Positions 44,400-53,535 of a stretch of DNA of 64,000 nucleotides are shown here, piece by piece (position 1 is the stretch's first letter; each line of letters opens with the position of its first letter). The position numbers and the translations under genes are program-made. Source of the DNA: Pseudomonas sp. Fl4BN1 (GTDB taxonomy: Bacteria; Pseudomonadota; Gammaproteobacteria; Pseudomonadales; Pseudomonadaceae); assembly GCF_009908285.1 (NCBI RefSeq), contig NZ_JAAARM010000035.1, forward strand, positions 1 to 64,000. Reading direction: 5' to 3'. The notes under the pieces are model-generated. The model made no database searches. It saw only the letters and a program-made list of their open reading frames with translations, and had not been told where the DNA came from.

Positions 44400-44510
44400 G
44401 GCTGATAATGCCTCGGGACTTGCCCGCGCACCAGTAGCAACGGGTCGCCAGCGAAGGCGGCCCGCTGCCTTGTGCAAGGCTCAAGGGGCTCTTCGCCGGC
44501 AAACGCAACA
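44400..44510. repeat. Degenerate REP-like remnant
   Basis: CGCCAGCGAAGGC and CTTCGCCGGCAAACGC are eroded REP arms in the gap between the AraC and glycosyltransferase genes. Confidence 0.45.
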
Positions 44511-44523
44511 GCGCCCGGTGCGG

Positions 44524-45822
44524 CTACGAGATCGGGCGGTTTTTTGCTTCGATCCATTGCGCCATGTATTGGGTGCTCTTGTGATGATGGTGACGCAGCA
44601 TGGCCCCGGTGAAGTTGTCCCGCCGCAGTTGCGCCAGGTGCTCGCGGCCGTGCAGCAGGCGCTGGATCAGCGCTGGGCCGTGGACCTGCTGCCGGTAGCG
44701 CGCCTCAAGCAAGCGTGCGCCATCCGCCTGGGCCTGGTTCCACTGGTGCTGATCCTGATGCAGGCGCACTGCTGCCGCCGCGATGGCGCTGGCGGACTCT
44801 GCCACCACGCCCGGCCAGGGCAGGCTCCCCGCGGACATGGATTCGCTGCCCACCGGCGTGGTCACGCTGGGGGTACCACAGAGCATGGCGTCCAGCAGCT
44901 TGCCCTTGATCCCGGCGCCGAAACGCAAGGGTGCCAGGCAGACCCGCGCCGCGCTCATGACCTGCAGCGCATCTTCGGCCCAGTTCATGATGTGAAAGCC
45001 CTGGGCCGGGTTGTGCAGTGCCGCCGCTTTGGGCGGGGTGTAGGCGCCATATAGATGCAGTTGTGCGCCAGGCAGTTGCTGGCGGATCAACGGCCACACC
45101 CGGTTCTTCATCCACAGCACCGCGTCCCAGTTTGGCGCGTGGCGGAAGTTGCCGATGCTCAGGAAGTGCGCCCGCTGGGCAAACGGCACGAACGACTCTG
45201 GCAACTGCTCCAGCATCAACGGGCACCAATGCAGCAGGGCCGGCGGCAGGCGGAACTGCTCGACCAGCAGTTCGATCTCCACCTGCGAGATCATCAGGCT
45301 CAGGTCGCAGCGGTAGATCGCGGCAATTTCGCGCTTGGCCAGGTCGGTCTCGGCCATGTGCTGGAACTCCTGTTCCGCTGCCTGGGCGAACAGCGCACTG
45401 AAGTCATCTTCGTCGGCGTGGCGCTTCAGGTGCTCCTTGAGTCGCTGGTGCCGGGCGTGGCGCAGGCATTGCAGGTCCGAGGTCTCCAGCACCCGCAGGG
45501 CATTCGGGCAGTGTTGCTCCACACGCCAGCCGAACTGCTCCTCCATCATGAATTGATCGAACAGCACAATGTCGGGCGCCAGTTCGGCGACGAAACGGTC
45601 AAAACTGCTGTTATTGAGCTCGATCGGGCATTCGCGGATGCCCAGGGCGCGCAGGTCTTCCTTGTGTTCGCCTTCGTTGGCCGGGCTGGCGAAGGTCAGC
45701 TCCCAGCCCTGCTCGAGAAAGCTCTGGAGGATCTGCATCATGTGCCCGCCGGCCGCAGAGGAGCGGGGCTCGGGCCAGACGTAACCAATGATCAGGACTT
45801 TGGTTGCGGCAGTGGGACTCAT
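44524..45822 (-). CDS. Glycosyltransferase, GT4-like
   Basis: A 432-residue GT-B fold glycosyltransferase, probably cytoplasmic. The N-terminal GYVWPEPRSSAAGGHMMQIL is the acceptor-side glycine loop of GT4 enzymes; the C-terminal half has FLSIGNFRHAPNWDAVLWMKN..GAQLHLYGAY and the donor site RFGAGIKGKLLDAMLCGTPSVTTPVGSE. No other polysaccharide genes are near. Product unknown. It is the only member of its class in the window. Confidence 0.87.
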   Translation of the reverse strand: MSPTAATKVLIIGYVWPEPRSSAAGGHMMQILQSFLEQGWELTFASPANEGEHKEDLRALGIRECPIELNNSSFDRFVAELAPDIVLFDQFMMEEQFGWRVEQHCPNALRVLETSDLQCLRHARHQRLKEHLKRHADEDDFSALFAQAAEQEFQHMAETDLAKREIAAIYRCDLSLMISQVEIELLVEQFRLPPALLHWCPLMLEQLPESFVPFAQRAHFLSIGNFRHAPNWDAVLWMKNRVWPLIRQQLPGAQLHLYGAYTPPKAAALHNPAQGFHIMNWAEDALQVMSAARVCLAPLRFGAGIKGKLLDAMLCGTPSVTTPVGSESMSAGSLPWPGVVAESASAIAAAAVRLHQDQHQWNQAQADGARLLEARYRQQVHGPALIQRLLHGREHLAQLRRDNFTGAMLRHHHHKSTQYMAQWIEAKNRPIS

Positions 45823-45907
45823 GAGCGGCTATTCCTGGCAGGCGAAGGCAAAAAAAGGCCGCCATTAAACCACAGTGGGCAAGCGGCTGATCCGGCCGCC
45901 CGTGGAT

Positions 45908-46267
45908 TCAGCCGAGGATGCTGCGCACCTTGTCCCGCAGTTGATCAATGGAGAAGGGTTTGCCAATCACCGACATGCCGCTGGGTACCTCGATGGATTC
46001 GGCGTAGCCGCTGGCGAACAGCACCGGCAATTGTGGAAGCAGTTGGCGTGCACGTTCCGCCAGCTCGCGGCCGTTCATTCCAGGCAGGCCGACATCGGTC
46101 ATCAGCAGGTCGATGTGTTGCCCGTGCTCTTCCAGGAGCTTGAGCGCGGTGTCGCTGCCATCGGCCTCCAGAACACTGAATTCGAGCTCTTCAAGGACAT
46201 CGACGATCAACATGCGCACGATGGCATCGTCTTCTACGACTAGGATGGTGGAAGCGCTGTCGGGCAT
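45908..46267 (-). CDS. Single-domain response regulator
   Basis: A 119-residue receiver with no output domain. Acidic pair EDD at 12-14, phospho-acceptor D58 in LLMTDVGLPGMNG, conserved T/S in LFASGYAES and K in IGKPF. ATG 46267; the frame continues upstream, but with no homologous sequence. Divergent from the hybrid kinase cluster, for which it may be a diffusible phosphoacceptor. Confidence 0.9.
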   Translation of the reverse strand: MPDSASTILVVEDDAIVRMLIVDVLEELEFSVLEADGSDTALKLLEEHGQHIDLLMTDVGLPGMNGRELAERARQLLPQLPVLFASGYAESIEVPSGMSVIGKPFSIDQLRDKVRSILG

Positions 46268-46519
46268 AAGGTCACTCTCGAAAAAATGAATTCGCTGGGC
46301 GGCGCAACAGCCGGCCCTGTGCATCAGTAAGTGCCGGGTTGCCACAAGTTCCCGAAGCTGTACAAAAAAATAGGATTGTACAAGCATTGGCAAGAATAAC
46401 CGCTTCCATTGTCCCAGGGCAGGCCAAATTGCGGTGACACACGCATTGGTTATAAAAAATAGCTGCGGTGACTGAATGTGGGGCAAACTTCGTTTTTTTA
46501 CCTGCGCCAGGTCCATCAA
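46268..46519. promoter_or_regulatory. Divergent control region with repeated TGTACA
   Basis: TGTACA occurs at 46359-46364 and 46377-46382, 18 bp apart, in an imperfect inverted repeat (GCTGTACA...TTGTACAAGC) between the receiver gene and the hybrid kinase. TATAAAAAAT near 46452 could be a -10 region for the rightward operon. Confidence 0.4.
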
Positions 46520-49500
46520 ATGATCCGTCCGTCCTCGGTTGATGAACAGAGTTTCCGCAAACTGCTGACCCGCAACGTCAGCCTGCCGCTGGGCGTAGGC
46601 GTGCTCAGCGCGGTTTTTTTCGTCTCGTTGATCACTTACCTGCTCTCGGTGATCCAGTGGGTGCAGCACACCGACCGGGTGATCAACAATCTCAATGAGG
46701 CGGCGCGCCTGAGCATCGACCTGGAAACCGGCATGCGCGGCTTCCTGATCACCGGCGACGAACATTTTCTCGACCCTTACGAGGTGGCCAAGCCACGCAT
46801 CGTCAGTGAGCTGCGCGGCATCCAGGTGCTGGTGGCGGACAACCCTCAGCAAGTGGACCGGCTCAAGCGCCTGGAAGCCTTGCAGGTGGAGTGGAACAGC
46901 TTCGCCCAGGGGATGATCGAGCTACGCCGCCAGAACGGTGATTATCGGGCGGTGGTGCAAGCCGGGCGGGGCAAGCGCTTGACCGACGAGATCCGCAAGG
47001 AGTACGACGACGCGGTGGACATGGAGCAGCAGTTGCGGGTCAGCCGCAACGCCGACGTCAGTCGCACCACGATTCTCAGCGTGAGCCTCTATCTGCTGTT
47101 CGTGGTGGGCATCAGCGGCTTGCTCGCCTATGTCGGGCGCCGTGACCTGCTGGCGCTGTCGAAGAGCTACAGCGACAACCTCGAAGCCCAGGAGCAGAGC
47201 TCCCGGCGCCTGGAGCAGCAAGCCTGGTTGCGCAACGGCCAGACCGAGCTGGCCGAGCAAATGCTCGGCCAGCTGACGCTGAACCTGCTGGGGCGCAATA
47301 TCCTGCAGTTCTGCGCCCAGTACCTGGGCTCGCCGGTGGCGGCGCTGTATGTCCGTGAAGAACATGGCGGTCTCAAGCGCGTGGCGTCTTACGGCTTCTC
47401 CCGGGAGCAGGAGGCACAGGAACAGGCGCTGTACGGCGACGAAGGCCTGGTGGGACAGGCCGCGCAGCACAAGCGGTTGATTCGCCTGGACGATGTGCCG
47501 GCGGATTATTTCAAGGTCAGCTCCGGCCTTGGCGACGGCGCGCCGCGCAGTGTGCTGGTGATGCCGACCCTGGACGATGGCCGGGTCAACGGGGTGATCG
47601 AGCTGGGTTTCCTGCGGGCCTTGAGCGAGCGTGATGTCGAATTGCTGGAGCTGATTGCCAGCAACATCGGCACCTCCATCGAGGCCGCGCGCTATCGCCA
47701 GCGGCTGCAGGAAGTCCTGGCTGAAACCCAGCAGCTCAACGAAGAACTGCAGGTGCAGCAGGAAGAACTCAAGACCGCCAACGAAGAGCTGGAAGAGCAG
47801 TCGCGGATTCTCAAGGAATCCCAGGCGCACCTGGAAACCCAGCAGGTGGAACTGGAGCAGACCAATGAACAGCTGGCCGAGCAGGCGCAGATCCTGGTGG
47901 ACCAGCGCGATGCCATGGACCTCAAGAACCGCGAGTTGAACCAGGCGCAGGTGCAGTTGCAAGAGCGTGCCGAAGAGTTGCAGCGCTCCAGCAAGTACAA
48001 GTCCGAGTTCCTTGCCAACATGTCCCACGAGCTGCGCACGCCGCTCAACAGTTCGTTGATCCTGGCCAAGTTGCTGGCGGAGAACCCCCAGGAAAATCTC
48101 AGCGCCGAGCAGGTCAAGTTCGCTGAGTCGATCTACTCGGCCGGCAATGACCTGCTGAACCTGATCAACGACATCCTCGATATTTCCAAGGTCGAGGCCG
48201 GCAAGCTGGAAGTGCGTCCGGAGAATGCCAGCGTGCCGCGCCTGGTGGACGGCCTGCGCAGCCTGTTCCAGCCGTTGACCGCGGACAAGGGCCTGGACTT
48301 CAAGGTGGAACTGCAGCCGGGAGTACCGCAGATGCTGTTCACCGATTGCCAGCGGGTCGAGCAGGTCCTCAAGAACCTGCTGTCCAACGCGGTCAAGTTC
48401 ACCGAGAAGGGCCAGGTCAGCCTGAGCGTGTCCGCCCAGCCGGGATCGAGGATTGCCTTCGCCGTGCAGGACTCGGGAATCGGCATCGCCGAGGATCAGC
48501 AGGAAAGCATTTTCGAAGCCTTCCGCCAGGCCGACGGCACCACCAATCGACGTTACGGCGGCACCGGTTTGGGGCTGTCGATCTCCCGGGACCTGGCAGC
48601 CCTGCTTGGTGGCTTCATCAGCGTCAGCAGCGAACCGGGTCGCGGCAGCATTTTTACCTTGGTACTGCCGGAGCAGTACAGCGAAGCGCAGCAACCGGTG
48701 CTTGCGCCACGGGTCTCGGCAGTGTCGGTCGTGGCGCCGCAAGTGCTCAGCCCGGCGGCTCCTGTGGCTGAGGTCGAGCCGGTACAGATTCCGCGCTTCG
48801 CCGATGACCGGGACAAGGCTCCGTTCAGCAGTCGCTGCATTCTGGTGGTGGAAGATGAGGCGAACTTTGCGCACATTCTCTTCGATCTGGCGCACGAGCT
48901 GGGTTACCACTGCCTGGTAGCCCACGGCGCCGATGAAGGCTACAGCCTGGCCGCCGAATTCATTCCCGACGCAATCCTGCTGGACATGCGCTTGCCCGAT
49001 CACTCGGGCCTGACCGTGCTGCAGCGGCTCAAGGAACATGCCCAAACCCGGCATATCCCGGTGCATGTGATTTCGGTGGAAGACCGGGTCGAAGCGGCAA
49101 TGCACATGGGCGCCGTGGGCTATGCGGTGAAACCCACCACCCGCGAGGAACTCAAGGATGTCTTCGCCCGCCTGGAAGCCAAGCTGACGCAGAAGGTCAA
49201 GCGCGTGCTGCTGGTGGAGGATGACGACCTGCAACGGGACAGCATTGCCCGGCTGATCGGCGACGACGACATCGAGATCACCGCCGTGGGCCTGGCCCAG
49301 GATGCCTTGGACCTGCTGCGCGAGAATGTCTACGACTGCATGATCATCGACCTCAAGCTGCCGGACATGCTCGGCAACGACCTGCTCAAGCGCATGTCCA
49401 CCGAGGATATCCGCTCATTCCCACCGGTGATCGTCTACACCGGGCGCAACCTGACCCGTGACGAAGAGGCCGAGCTGCGTAAGTATTCGCGCTCGATCAT

Positions 49501-50014
49501 CATCAAGGGCGCCCGTTCGCCGGAGCGCCTGCTGGATGAAGTGACGCTTTTTCTGCACAAAGTCGAATCCCAGTTGTCCCATGAGCGGCAGAAGATGCTC
49601 AAGACCGCCCGCAGCCGCGACAAGGTGTTCGAGGGGCGCAAGATCCTCCTGGTGGATGACGACGTGCGCAACATCTTCGCCCTGACCAGCGCCCTGGAAC
49701 ACAAGGGCGCGGTGGTGGTCATCGGTCGCAATGGTCATGAAGCCATTGCCAAACTCAATGAGGTCGAGGACATCGACCTGGTGCTGATGGATGTGATGAT
49801 GCCGGAGATGGACGGTTATGAAGCCACGGTGCAGATCCGCAAGGACCCGCGCTGGCGCAAGCTGCCGATCATCGCGGTTACCGCCAAGGCCATGAAGGAC
49901 GATCAGGAGCGCTGCCTGCAGGCCGGCTCCAATGATTACCTGGCCAAGCCCATCGACCTTGACCGGCTGTTTTCGCTTATCCGCGTGTGGCTGCCCAAGA
50001 TGGAAAGAATTTAG
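46520..50014 (+). CDS. CHASE3-GAF hybrid histidine kinase with three receivers
   Basis: A 1164-residue membrane kinase. Helix 1 about 22-46; CHASE3 periplasmic sensor about 50-180 (IDLETGMRGFLITGDEHFL); helix 2 about 184-204; GAF about 245-392; long coiled coil about 395-490; phospho-histidine H503 in MSHELRTPLN; ATPase about 610-716 with N box NLLSNAVKF and G2 GGTGLGLSI; three receivers with D822, D944 and D1091. The second has EDDD and IIDLKLPD. ATG 46520 is chosen because GTG further up is not homologous. It is coupled by a one-base overlap to CheR. The structure is of the type that drives a multi-step phosphorelay. Confidence 0.92.
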   Translation: MIRPSSVDEQSFRKLLTRNVSLPLGVGVLSAVFFVSLITYLLSVIQWVQHTDRVINNLNEAARLSIDLETGMRGFLITGDEHFLDPYEVAKPRIVSELRGIQVLVADNPQQVDRLKRLEALQVEWNSFAQGMIELRRQNGDYRAVVQAGRGKRLTDEIRKEYDDAVDMEQQLRVSRNADVSRTTILSVSLYLLFVVGISGLLAYVGRRDLLALSKSYSDNLEAQEQSSRRLEQQAWLRNGQTELAEQMLGQLTLNLLGRNILQFCAQYLGSPVAALYVREEHGGLKRVASYGFSREQEAQEQALYGDEGLVGQAAQHKRLIRLDDVPADYFKVSSGLGDGAPRSVLVMPTLDDGRVNGVIELGFLRALSERDVELLELIASNIGTSIEAARYRQRLQEVLAETQQLNEELQVQQEELKTANEELEEQSRILKESQAHLETQQVELEQTNEQLAEQAQILVDQRDAMDLKNRELNQAQVQLQERAEELQRSSKYKSEFLANMSHELRTPLNSSLILAKLLAENPQENLSAEQVKFAESIYSAGNDLLNLINDILDISKVEAGKLEVRPENASVPRLVDGLRSLFQPLTADKGLDFKVELQPGVPQMLFTDCQRVEQVLKNLLSNAVKFTEKGQVSLSVSAQPGSRIAFAVQDSGIGIAEDQQESIFEAFRQADGTTNRRYGGTGLGLSISRDLAALLGGFISVSSEPGRGSIFTLVLPEQYSEAQQPVLAPRVSAVSVVAPQVLSPAAPVAEVEPVQIPRFADDRDKAPFSSRCILVVEDEANFAHILFDLAHELGYHCLVAHGADEGYSLAAEFIPDAILLDMRLPDHSGLTVLQRLKEHAQTRHIPVHVISVEDRVEAAMHMGAVGYAVKPTTREELKDVFARLEAKLTQKVKRVLLVEDDDLQRDSIARLIGDDDIEITAVGLAQDALDLLRENVYDCMIIDLKLPDMLGNDLLKRMSTEDIRSFPPVIVYTGRNLTRDEEAELRKYSRSIIIKGARSPERLLDEVTLFLHKVESQLSHERQKMLKTARSRDKVFEGRKILLVDDDVRNIFALTSALEHKGAVVVIGRNGHEAIAKLNEVEDIDLVLMDVMMPEMDGYEATVQIRKDPRWRKLPIIAVTAKAMKDDQERCLQAGSNDYLAKPIDLDRLFSLIRVWLPKMERI

Positions 50015-50829
50015 TGGAGCGTAATACCGAGATCGAACTGCGTTTGCTGATCGAAGCTATCTATCTGAAATACAGCTACGACTTCCGCGACTACTCCGGC
50101 GCTTCGATCAAGCGCCGGGTCAACCACGCCTTGCGCCAGTTCGAGTGCAAGACCATTTCCGCGTTACAGGAACGGGTGCTGCACGACCCGACTGCGTTCA
50201 TGCAGTTGCTGCAGTTCCTGACCATTCCGGTCAGCGAGATGTTTCGCGACCCGTCGCACTTCCTGGCCATCCGCCAGGAAGTGGTGCCGCTGCTCAAGAC
50301 CTATCCGTCGATCAAGATCTGGATCGCCGGTTGCAGCACGGGCGAAGAGGTCTATTCCATGGCCATCCTGCTGCGCGAAGAGGGGCTGCTGGAACGCACC
50401 ATCATCTACGCCACTGACATCAATCCCAGCTCCCTGGAGAAGGCCAAGCAAGGCATCTTCTCCCTGGAGAATGTGCGGGCCTACACCCACAACTACCAGC
50501 AGGCCGGCGGCCAGTGCTCCTTTGCCGACTACTACACGGCGGCCTATGACTACGCGATCTTCGACAAGAGCCTGCGGGACAACGTGACCTTTGCCGATCA
50601 CAGCCTGGCAACCGACAGCGTATTCTCAGAAACTCAGTTAATTTCGTGTCGTAATGTATTGATTTATTTCAATAAAAAATTGCAGGATCGAGCCTTTGGG
50701 TTGTTCCATGAGTCGCTCTGCCATCGTGGGTTCCTGGTCCTGGGCAGCAAGGAAACCCTGGATTTTTCCGCCTATGGCAAGCACTTCGAACCCCTGGTCA
50801 AACAAGAACGGATCTACCGCAAGACATGA
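50014..50829 (+). CDS. CheR-type protein-glutamate methyltransferase
   Basis: A 271-residue SAM-dependent methyltransferase of the chemotaxis CheR family. The N-terminal helical domain (1-75) precedes the catalytic domain, with IWIAGCSTGEEVYSMAI as SAM-binding motif I and ISCRNVLIYFNKKLQ later. It normally methylates chemoreceptor glutamates, but no MCP gene is near. GTG 50014 overlaps the kinase TAG by one base (TAGTG) and has GGAAAG upstream. The CheB follows in an ATGA overlap. Confidence 0.88.
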   Translation: MERNTEIELRLLIEAIYLKYSYDFRDYSGASIKRRVNHALRQFECKTISALQERVLHDPTAFMQLLQFLTIPVSEMFRDPSHFLAIRQEVVPLLKTYPSIKIWIAGCSTGEEVYSMAILLREEGLLERTIIYATDINPSSLEKAKQGIFSLENVRAYTHNYQQAGGQCSFADYYTAAYDYAIFDKSLRDNVTFADHSLATDSVFSETQLISCRNVLIYFNKKLQDRAFGLFHESLCHRGFLVLGSKETLDFSAYGKHFEPLVKQERIYRKT

Positions 50830-51431
50830 ACCAGCAGATTGCCAGCCTGGGTATCTGGCCGCGAGTCGAGGCCATTGTGGTAGGGGCCTCGGCCGGTGGC
50901 GTCGAGGCCTTGCTGAGCCTGTTCAGTGGCTTGGCCCAGGGTTTTCGCCTGCCGGTGATCGTGGTCCTGCACCTGCCCGACGAACGTCGCAGCCTGTTGG
51001 CGGAGGTTTTCGCCCGGCGCCTGGCGCTGCCGGTGAAGGAGGCCGAGGACAAGGAGCAGATCGTCCCGGGCACGCTGTACTTCGCCGCCCCCGGTTATCA
51101 CCTGTCGGTGGAACAGGATCACAGCCTGTCCCTGAGTCAGGAAGAACGCCTGCACCATTCACGGCCGGCCATTGATTACCTGTTCGAGTCCGCCGCCGAT
51201 GCCTATGGCGCGCGCCTGGCTGCAGTGCTCCTCACCGGGGCCAGCCAGGACGGCGCCCGGGGGCTGGCCGAGGTCAAGCGCCAGGGCGGCCTGACCATCG
51301 TCCAGGACCCCGATGAAGCCCATGTGTCGACCATGCCGGATGCAGCCTTGGCCCTGCACCAGCCGGATTACATCCTCCCTTTGCGCGGCATCAGCCGTCT
51401 GCTTGTCGAGCTGGAACGAATCGCATGTTAA
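50826..51431 (+). CDS. CheB-type methylesterase without receiver domain
   Basis: A 201-residue protein that is only the catalytic half of CheB. The serine hydrolase triad is visible: S22 in GASAGGVEAL, H49 in VLHLPDER, D142 in LTGASQDGARG. The usual regulatory receiver is missing, so control must come from the separate receivers of the cluster (inference). ATG overlaps the cheR stop by four bases, and its own end overlaps the next gene by seven. Confidence 0.9.
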   Translation: MNQQIASLGIWPRVEAIVVGASAGGVEALLSLFSGLAQGFRLPVIVVLHLPDERRSLLAEVFARRLALPVKEAEDKEQIVPGTLYFAAPGYHLSVEQDHSLSLSQEERLHHSRPAIDYLFESAADAYGARLAAVLLTGASQDGARGLAEVKRQGGLTIVQDPDEAHVSTMPDAALALHQPDYILPLRGISRLLVELERIAC

Positions 51432-52633
51432 GTAATATTCAAGCCAAGCTGCTGATCGTCGACGACCTGCCAGAGAACCTGCTGGCCCTGGAGGCGTTGA
51501 TCAAGCGTGAGGACCGCACGGTGTACAAGGCGCTGTCGGCCGACGAAGCCTTGTCGCTGCTGCTCCAGCATGAGTTCGCCATGGCCATCCTCGACGTGCA
51601 GATGCCCGGCATGAACGGTTTCGAGCTGGCTGAGCTGATGCGCGGCACCGAGAAGACCAAGAACATCCCCATCGTGTTTGTCAGCGCTGCCGGGCGCGAG
51701 CTCAACTACGCCTTCAAGGGCTACGAGAGCGGGGCGGTGGACTTCCTGCACAAGCCCCTGGATATCCACGCGGTGAAGAGCAAGGTCAACGTCTTCGTTG
51801 ATCTGTATCGCCAGAGCAAGGCCATGAAGCAGCAGGTCGAGGCCCTGGAGCAGAGCCGGCGTGAACAGGAGACGTTGCTGCAAAAGCTCCAGGCCACGCA
51901 GAACGAACTGGAGCAGGCGGTGCGCATGCGCGACGACTTCATGTCCATCGTTGCCCATGAGGTGCGCACGCCGCTCAATGGCCTGATCCTGGAAACCCAG
52001 CTGCGCAAGATGCACCTGGCCCGGGAGAACGCTGCGGCCTTCAGCCTGGACAAGATGCATGCCATGGTCGATCGCGACGAGCGCCAGATCAAAAGCCTGA
52101 TCCGGCTGATCGAGGACATGCTGGATATCTCGCGGATCCGTACCGGCAAGCTGTCGATCCGGCCGTCGCGTTTCGACCTGGCGCAACTGGTGCACGGCCT
52201 GGTGGAGAACTTCGCGCCCCAAGTGGAGGCGGCGCAGTGCTCGCTGACCCTGCAGGCCGAGCAGCCACTGGAAGGCAACTGGGATGAGTTTCGCATCGAG
52301 CAGGTGGTTTCCAACCTGTTGACCAATGCCTTGCGTTACGGCGCCAAGAGCCCGATCGAAGTCCGGGTGTATGCCGAGGACGGCGAGGCCCGGGTTGAAG
52401 TCCGGGATCACGGGATCGGTATCAGCGAAGACAACCAGAAACGTATTTTCCAGCAGTTCGAGCGGGTCAGCGCCAGCCACGTGGCTGCGGGGCTGGGCCT
52501 GGGGCTGTTTATTTCCGAGCAGATCGTCACCGCCCACGGTGGCTCGATCCGGGTTGAAAGCCGTATTGGCGAGGGTGCGCTGTTTCGCGTGGGCCTGCCT
52601 CTTGGCGGCGCTGGCTTGTCAGTAAATGAGTAA
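51425..52633 (+). CDS. Receiver-histidine kinase hybrid (soluble)
   Basis: A 402-residue cytoplasmic protein. N-terminal receiver (1-125) with D57 in AILDVQMPGMNG, a coiled-coil linker about 130-168, phospho-histidine H178 in IVAHEVRTPLNG and C-terminal ATPase (about 280-395; NLLTNALRYG, DHGIGISED, GLGLGLFIS). The receiver at the N-terminus means it is itself phosphorylated by another kinase, probably the hybrid kinase at 46520. No membrane segment. Confidence 0.9.
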   Translation: MLSNIQAKLLIVDDLPENLLALEALIKREDRTVYKALSADEALSLLLQHEFAMAILDVQMPGMNGFELAELMRGTEKTKNIPIVFVSAAGRELNYAFKGYESGAVDFLHKPLDIHAVKSKVNVFVDLYRQSKAMKQQVEALEQSRREQETLLQKLQATQNELEQAVRMRDDFMSIVAHEVRTPLNGLILETQLRKMHLARENAAAFSLDKMHAMVDRDERQIKSLIRLIEDMLDISRIRTGKLSIRPSRFDLAQLVHGLVENFAPQVEAAQCSLTLQAEQPLEGNWDEFRIEQVVSNLLTNALRYGAKSPIEVRVYAEDGEARVEVRDHGIGISEDNQKRIFQQFERVSASHVAAGLGLGLFISEQIVTAHGGSIRVESRIGEGALFRVGLPLGGAGLSVNE

Positions 52634-52707
52634 AAACGTCACGCGCACGCAACCTCTGCGTGACCCAATGGTCGTATCTGCAGCAATTGACCGAGCAAAG
52701 GTTTTCC

Positions 52708-53085
52708 ATGAGTGAAGATGCACAAGACGTCGTACTGATCGTCGAAGATGAACCGGTGATTCTGATGCTGCTGGCCGACTACCTGTCGGGCCTGGGCTAC
52801 TGGGTCTTACAAGCCGAAAACGGTGAGCAGGCGTTCGAGATTCTCGCCAGCAAGCCGCACCTGGACCTGATGATCACCGATTACCGGCTGCCAGGCGGGA
52901 TCACCGGGGTGATGATCGCCGAGCCGGCGGTGAAACTGCGCCCGGACCTCAAGGTGATCTTCATCAGCGGTTATCCCAATGAAATCCTCGAGTGCGGCAG
53001 TCCCATTACCCGCAAGGCGCCGATCCTGGCCAAGCCCTTCGACCTCAGTAGCCTGCACGAACAGATCCAGCGCCTGCTGGCCTGA
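52708..53085 (+). CDS. Single-domain response regulator
   Basis: A 125-residue receiver. Acidic triad EDE at 13-15, D58 in LMITDYRLPGG, S/T in VIFISGYPNE and K in ILAKPF. No output domain. ATG 52708, 75 nt after the kinase, ends the signalling operon. Confidence 0.9.
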   Translation: MSEDAQDVVLIVEDEPVILMLLADYLSGLGYWVLQAENGEQAFEILASKPHLDLMITDYRLPGGITGVMIAEPAVKLRPDLKVIFISGYPNEILECGSPITRKAPILAKPFDLSSLHEQIQRLLA

Positions 53086-53093
53086 ACCGCCGC

Positions 53094-53453
53094 TCAGTCA
53101 CCGACCATTTCCCGCACCTTGGGGGGCAGCAGGTCAAAGGTGAAGGGTTTGCTGATCAGCTGCATGCCGGGGTCAAGAAAGCCGCCACGGACGGCCGCGC
53201 GCTCGGCATAGCCAGTGATGAACAGGACCTTCAATTGCGGGCGCATCTGCCGCCCGATCTCTGTCAACTGCCGGCCATTCATGCCCGGCAGCCCGACATC
53301 GCTGATCAATGGATCAATACGTTGCCCCGAATCGACAATCGGTATCGCGCTGTGCGCGTTGCCAGCCGCGAGGAAGGCGTAGCCGAGTTTGCCGAGTACC
53401 GCACAGATTCGCACCCGCACCGCCAAATCGCCCTCGACGATCAGCCCGACTTC
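53094..53453 (-). pseudogene. 5'-degraded receiver gene at islet edge
   Basis: Residues corresponding to LISDVGLPGMNGRQLTEIGRQMRPQLKVLFITGYAERAAV and a terminal ISKPFTFDLLPPKVREMV are a normal receiver. At its N-terminus, in frame, the expected D-D pair reads EG (VGLIVEGDLAVR), there is no start codon before TTG at 53426, and homology stops at about 53453 against different, AT-richer DNA. I treat it as a remnant of a receiver gene broken by the adjacent insertion; a TTG start giving a 110-residue protein without the acidic pair is the alternative. Confidence 0.6.
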
Positions 53454-53535
53454 GTGATTTCTCGGATGTTTCCTACAGAGTAAATCTCAGCTTGCGTAGT
53501 AGGGTCTGCGATTGACTGAAACGCCGAGGGAACAT

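Noticed and set aside
46922..49234. Open frame of 770 codons on the minus strand opposite the hybrid kinase
   Set aside because: Antisense to a multidomain kinase with all motifs; no domain of its own.
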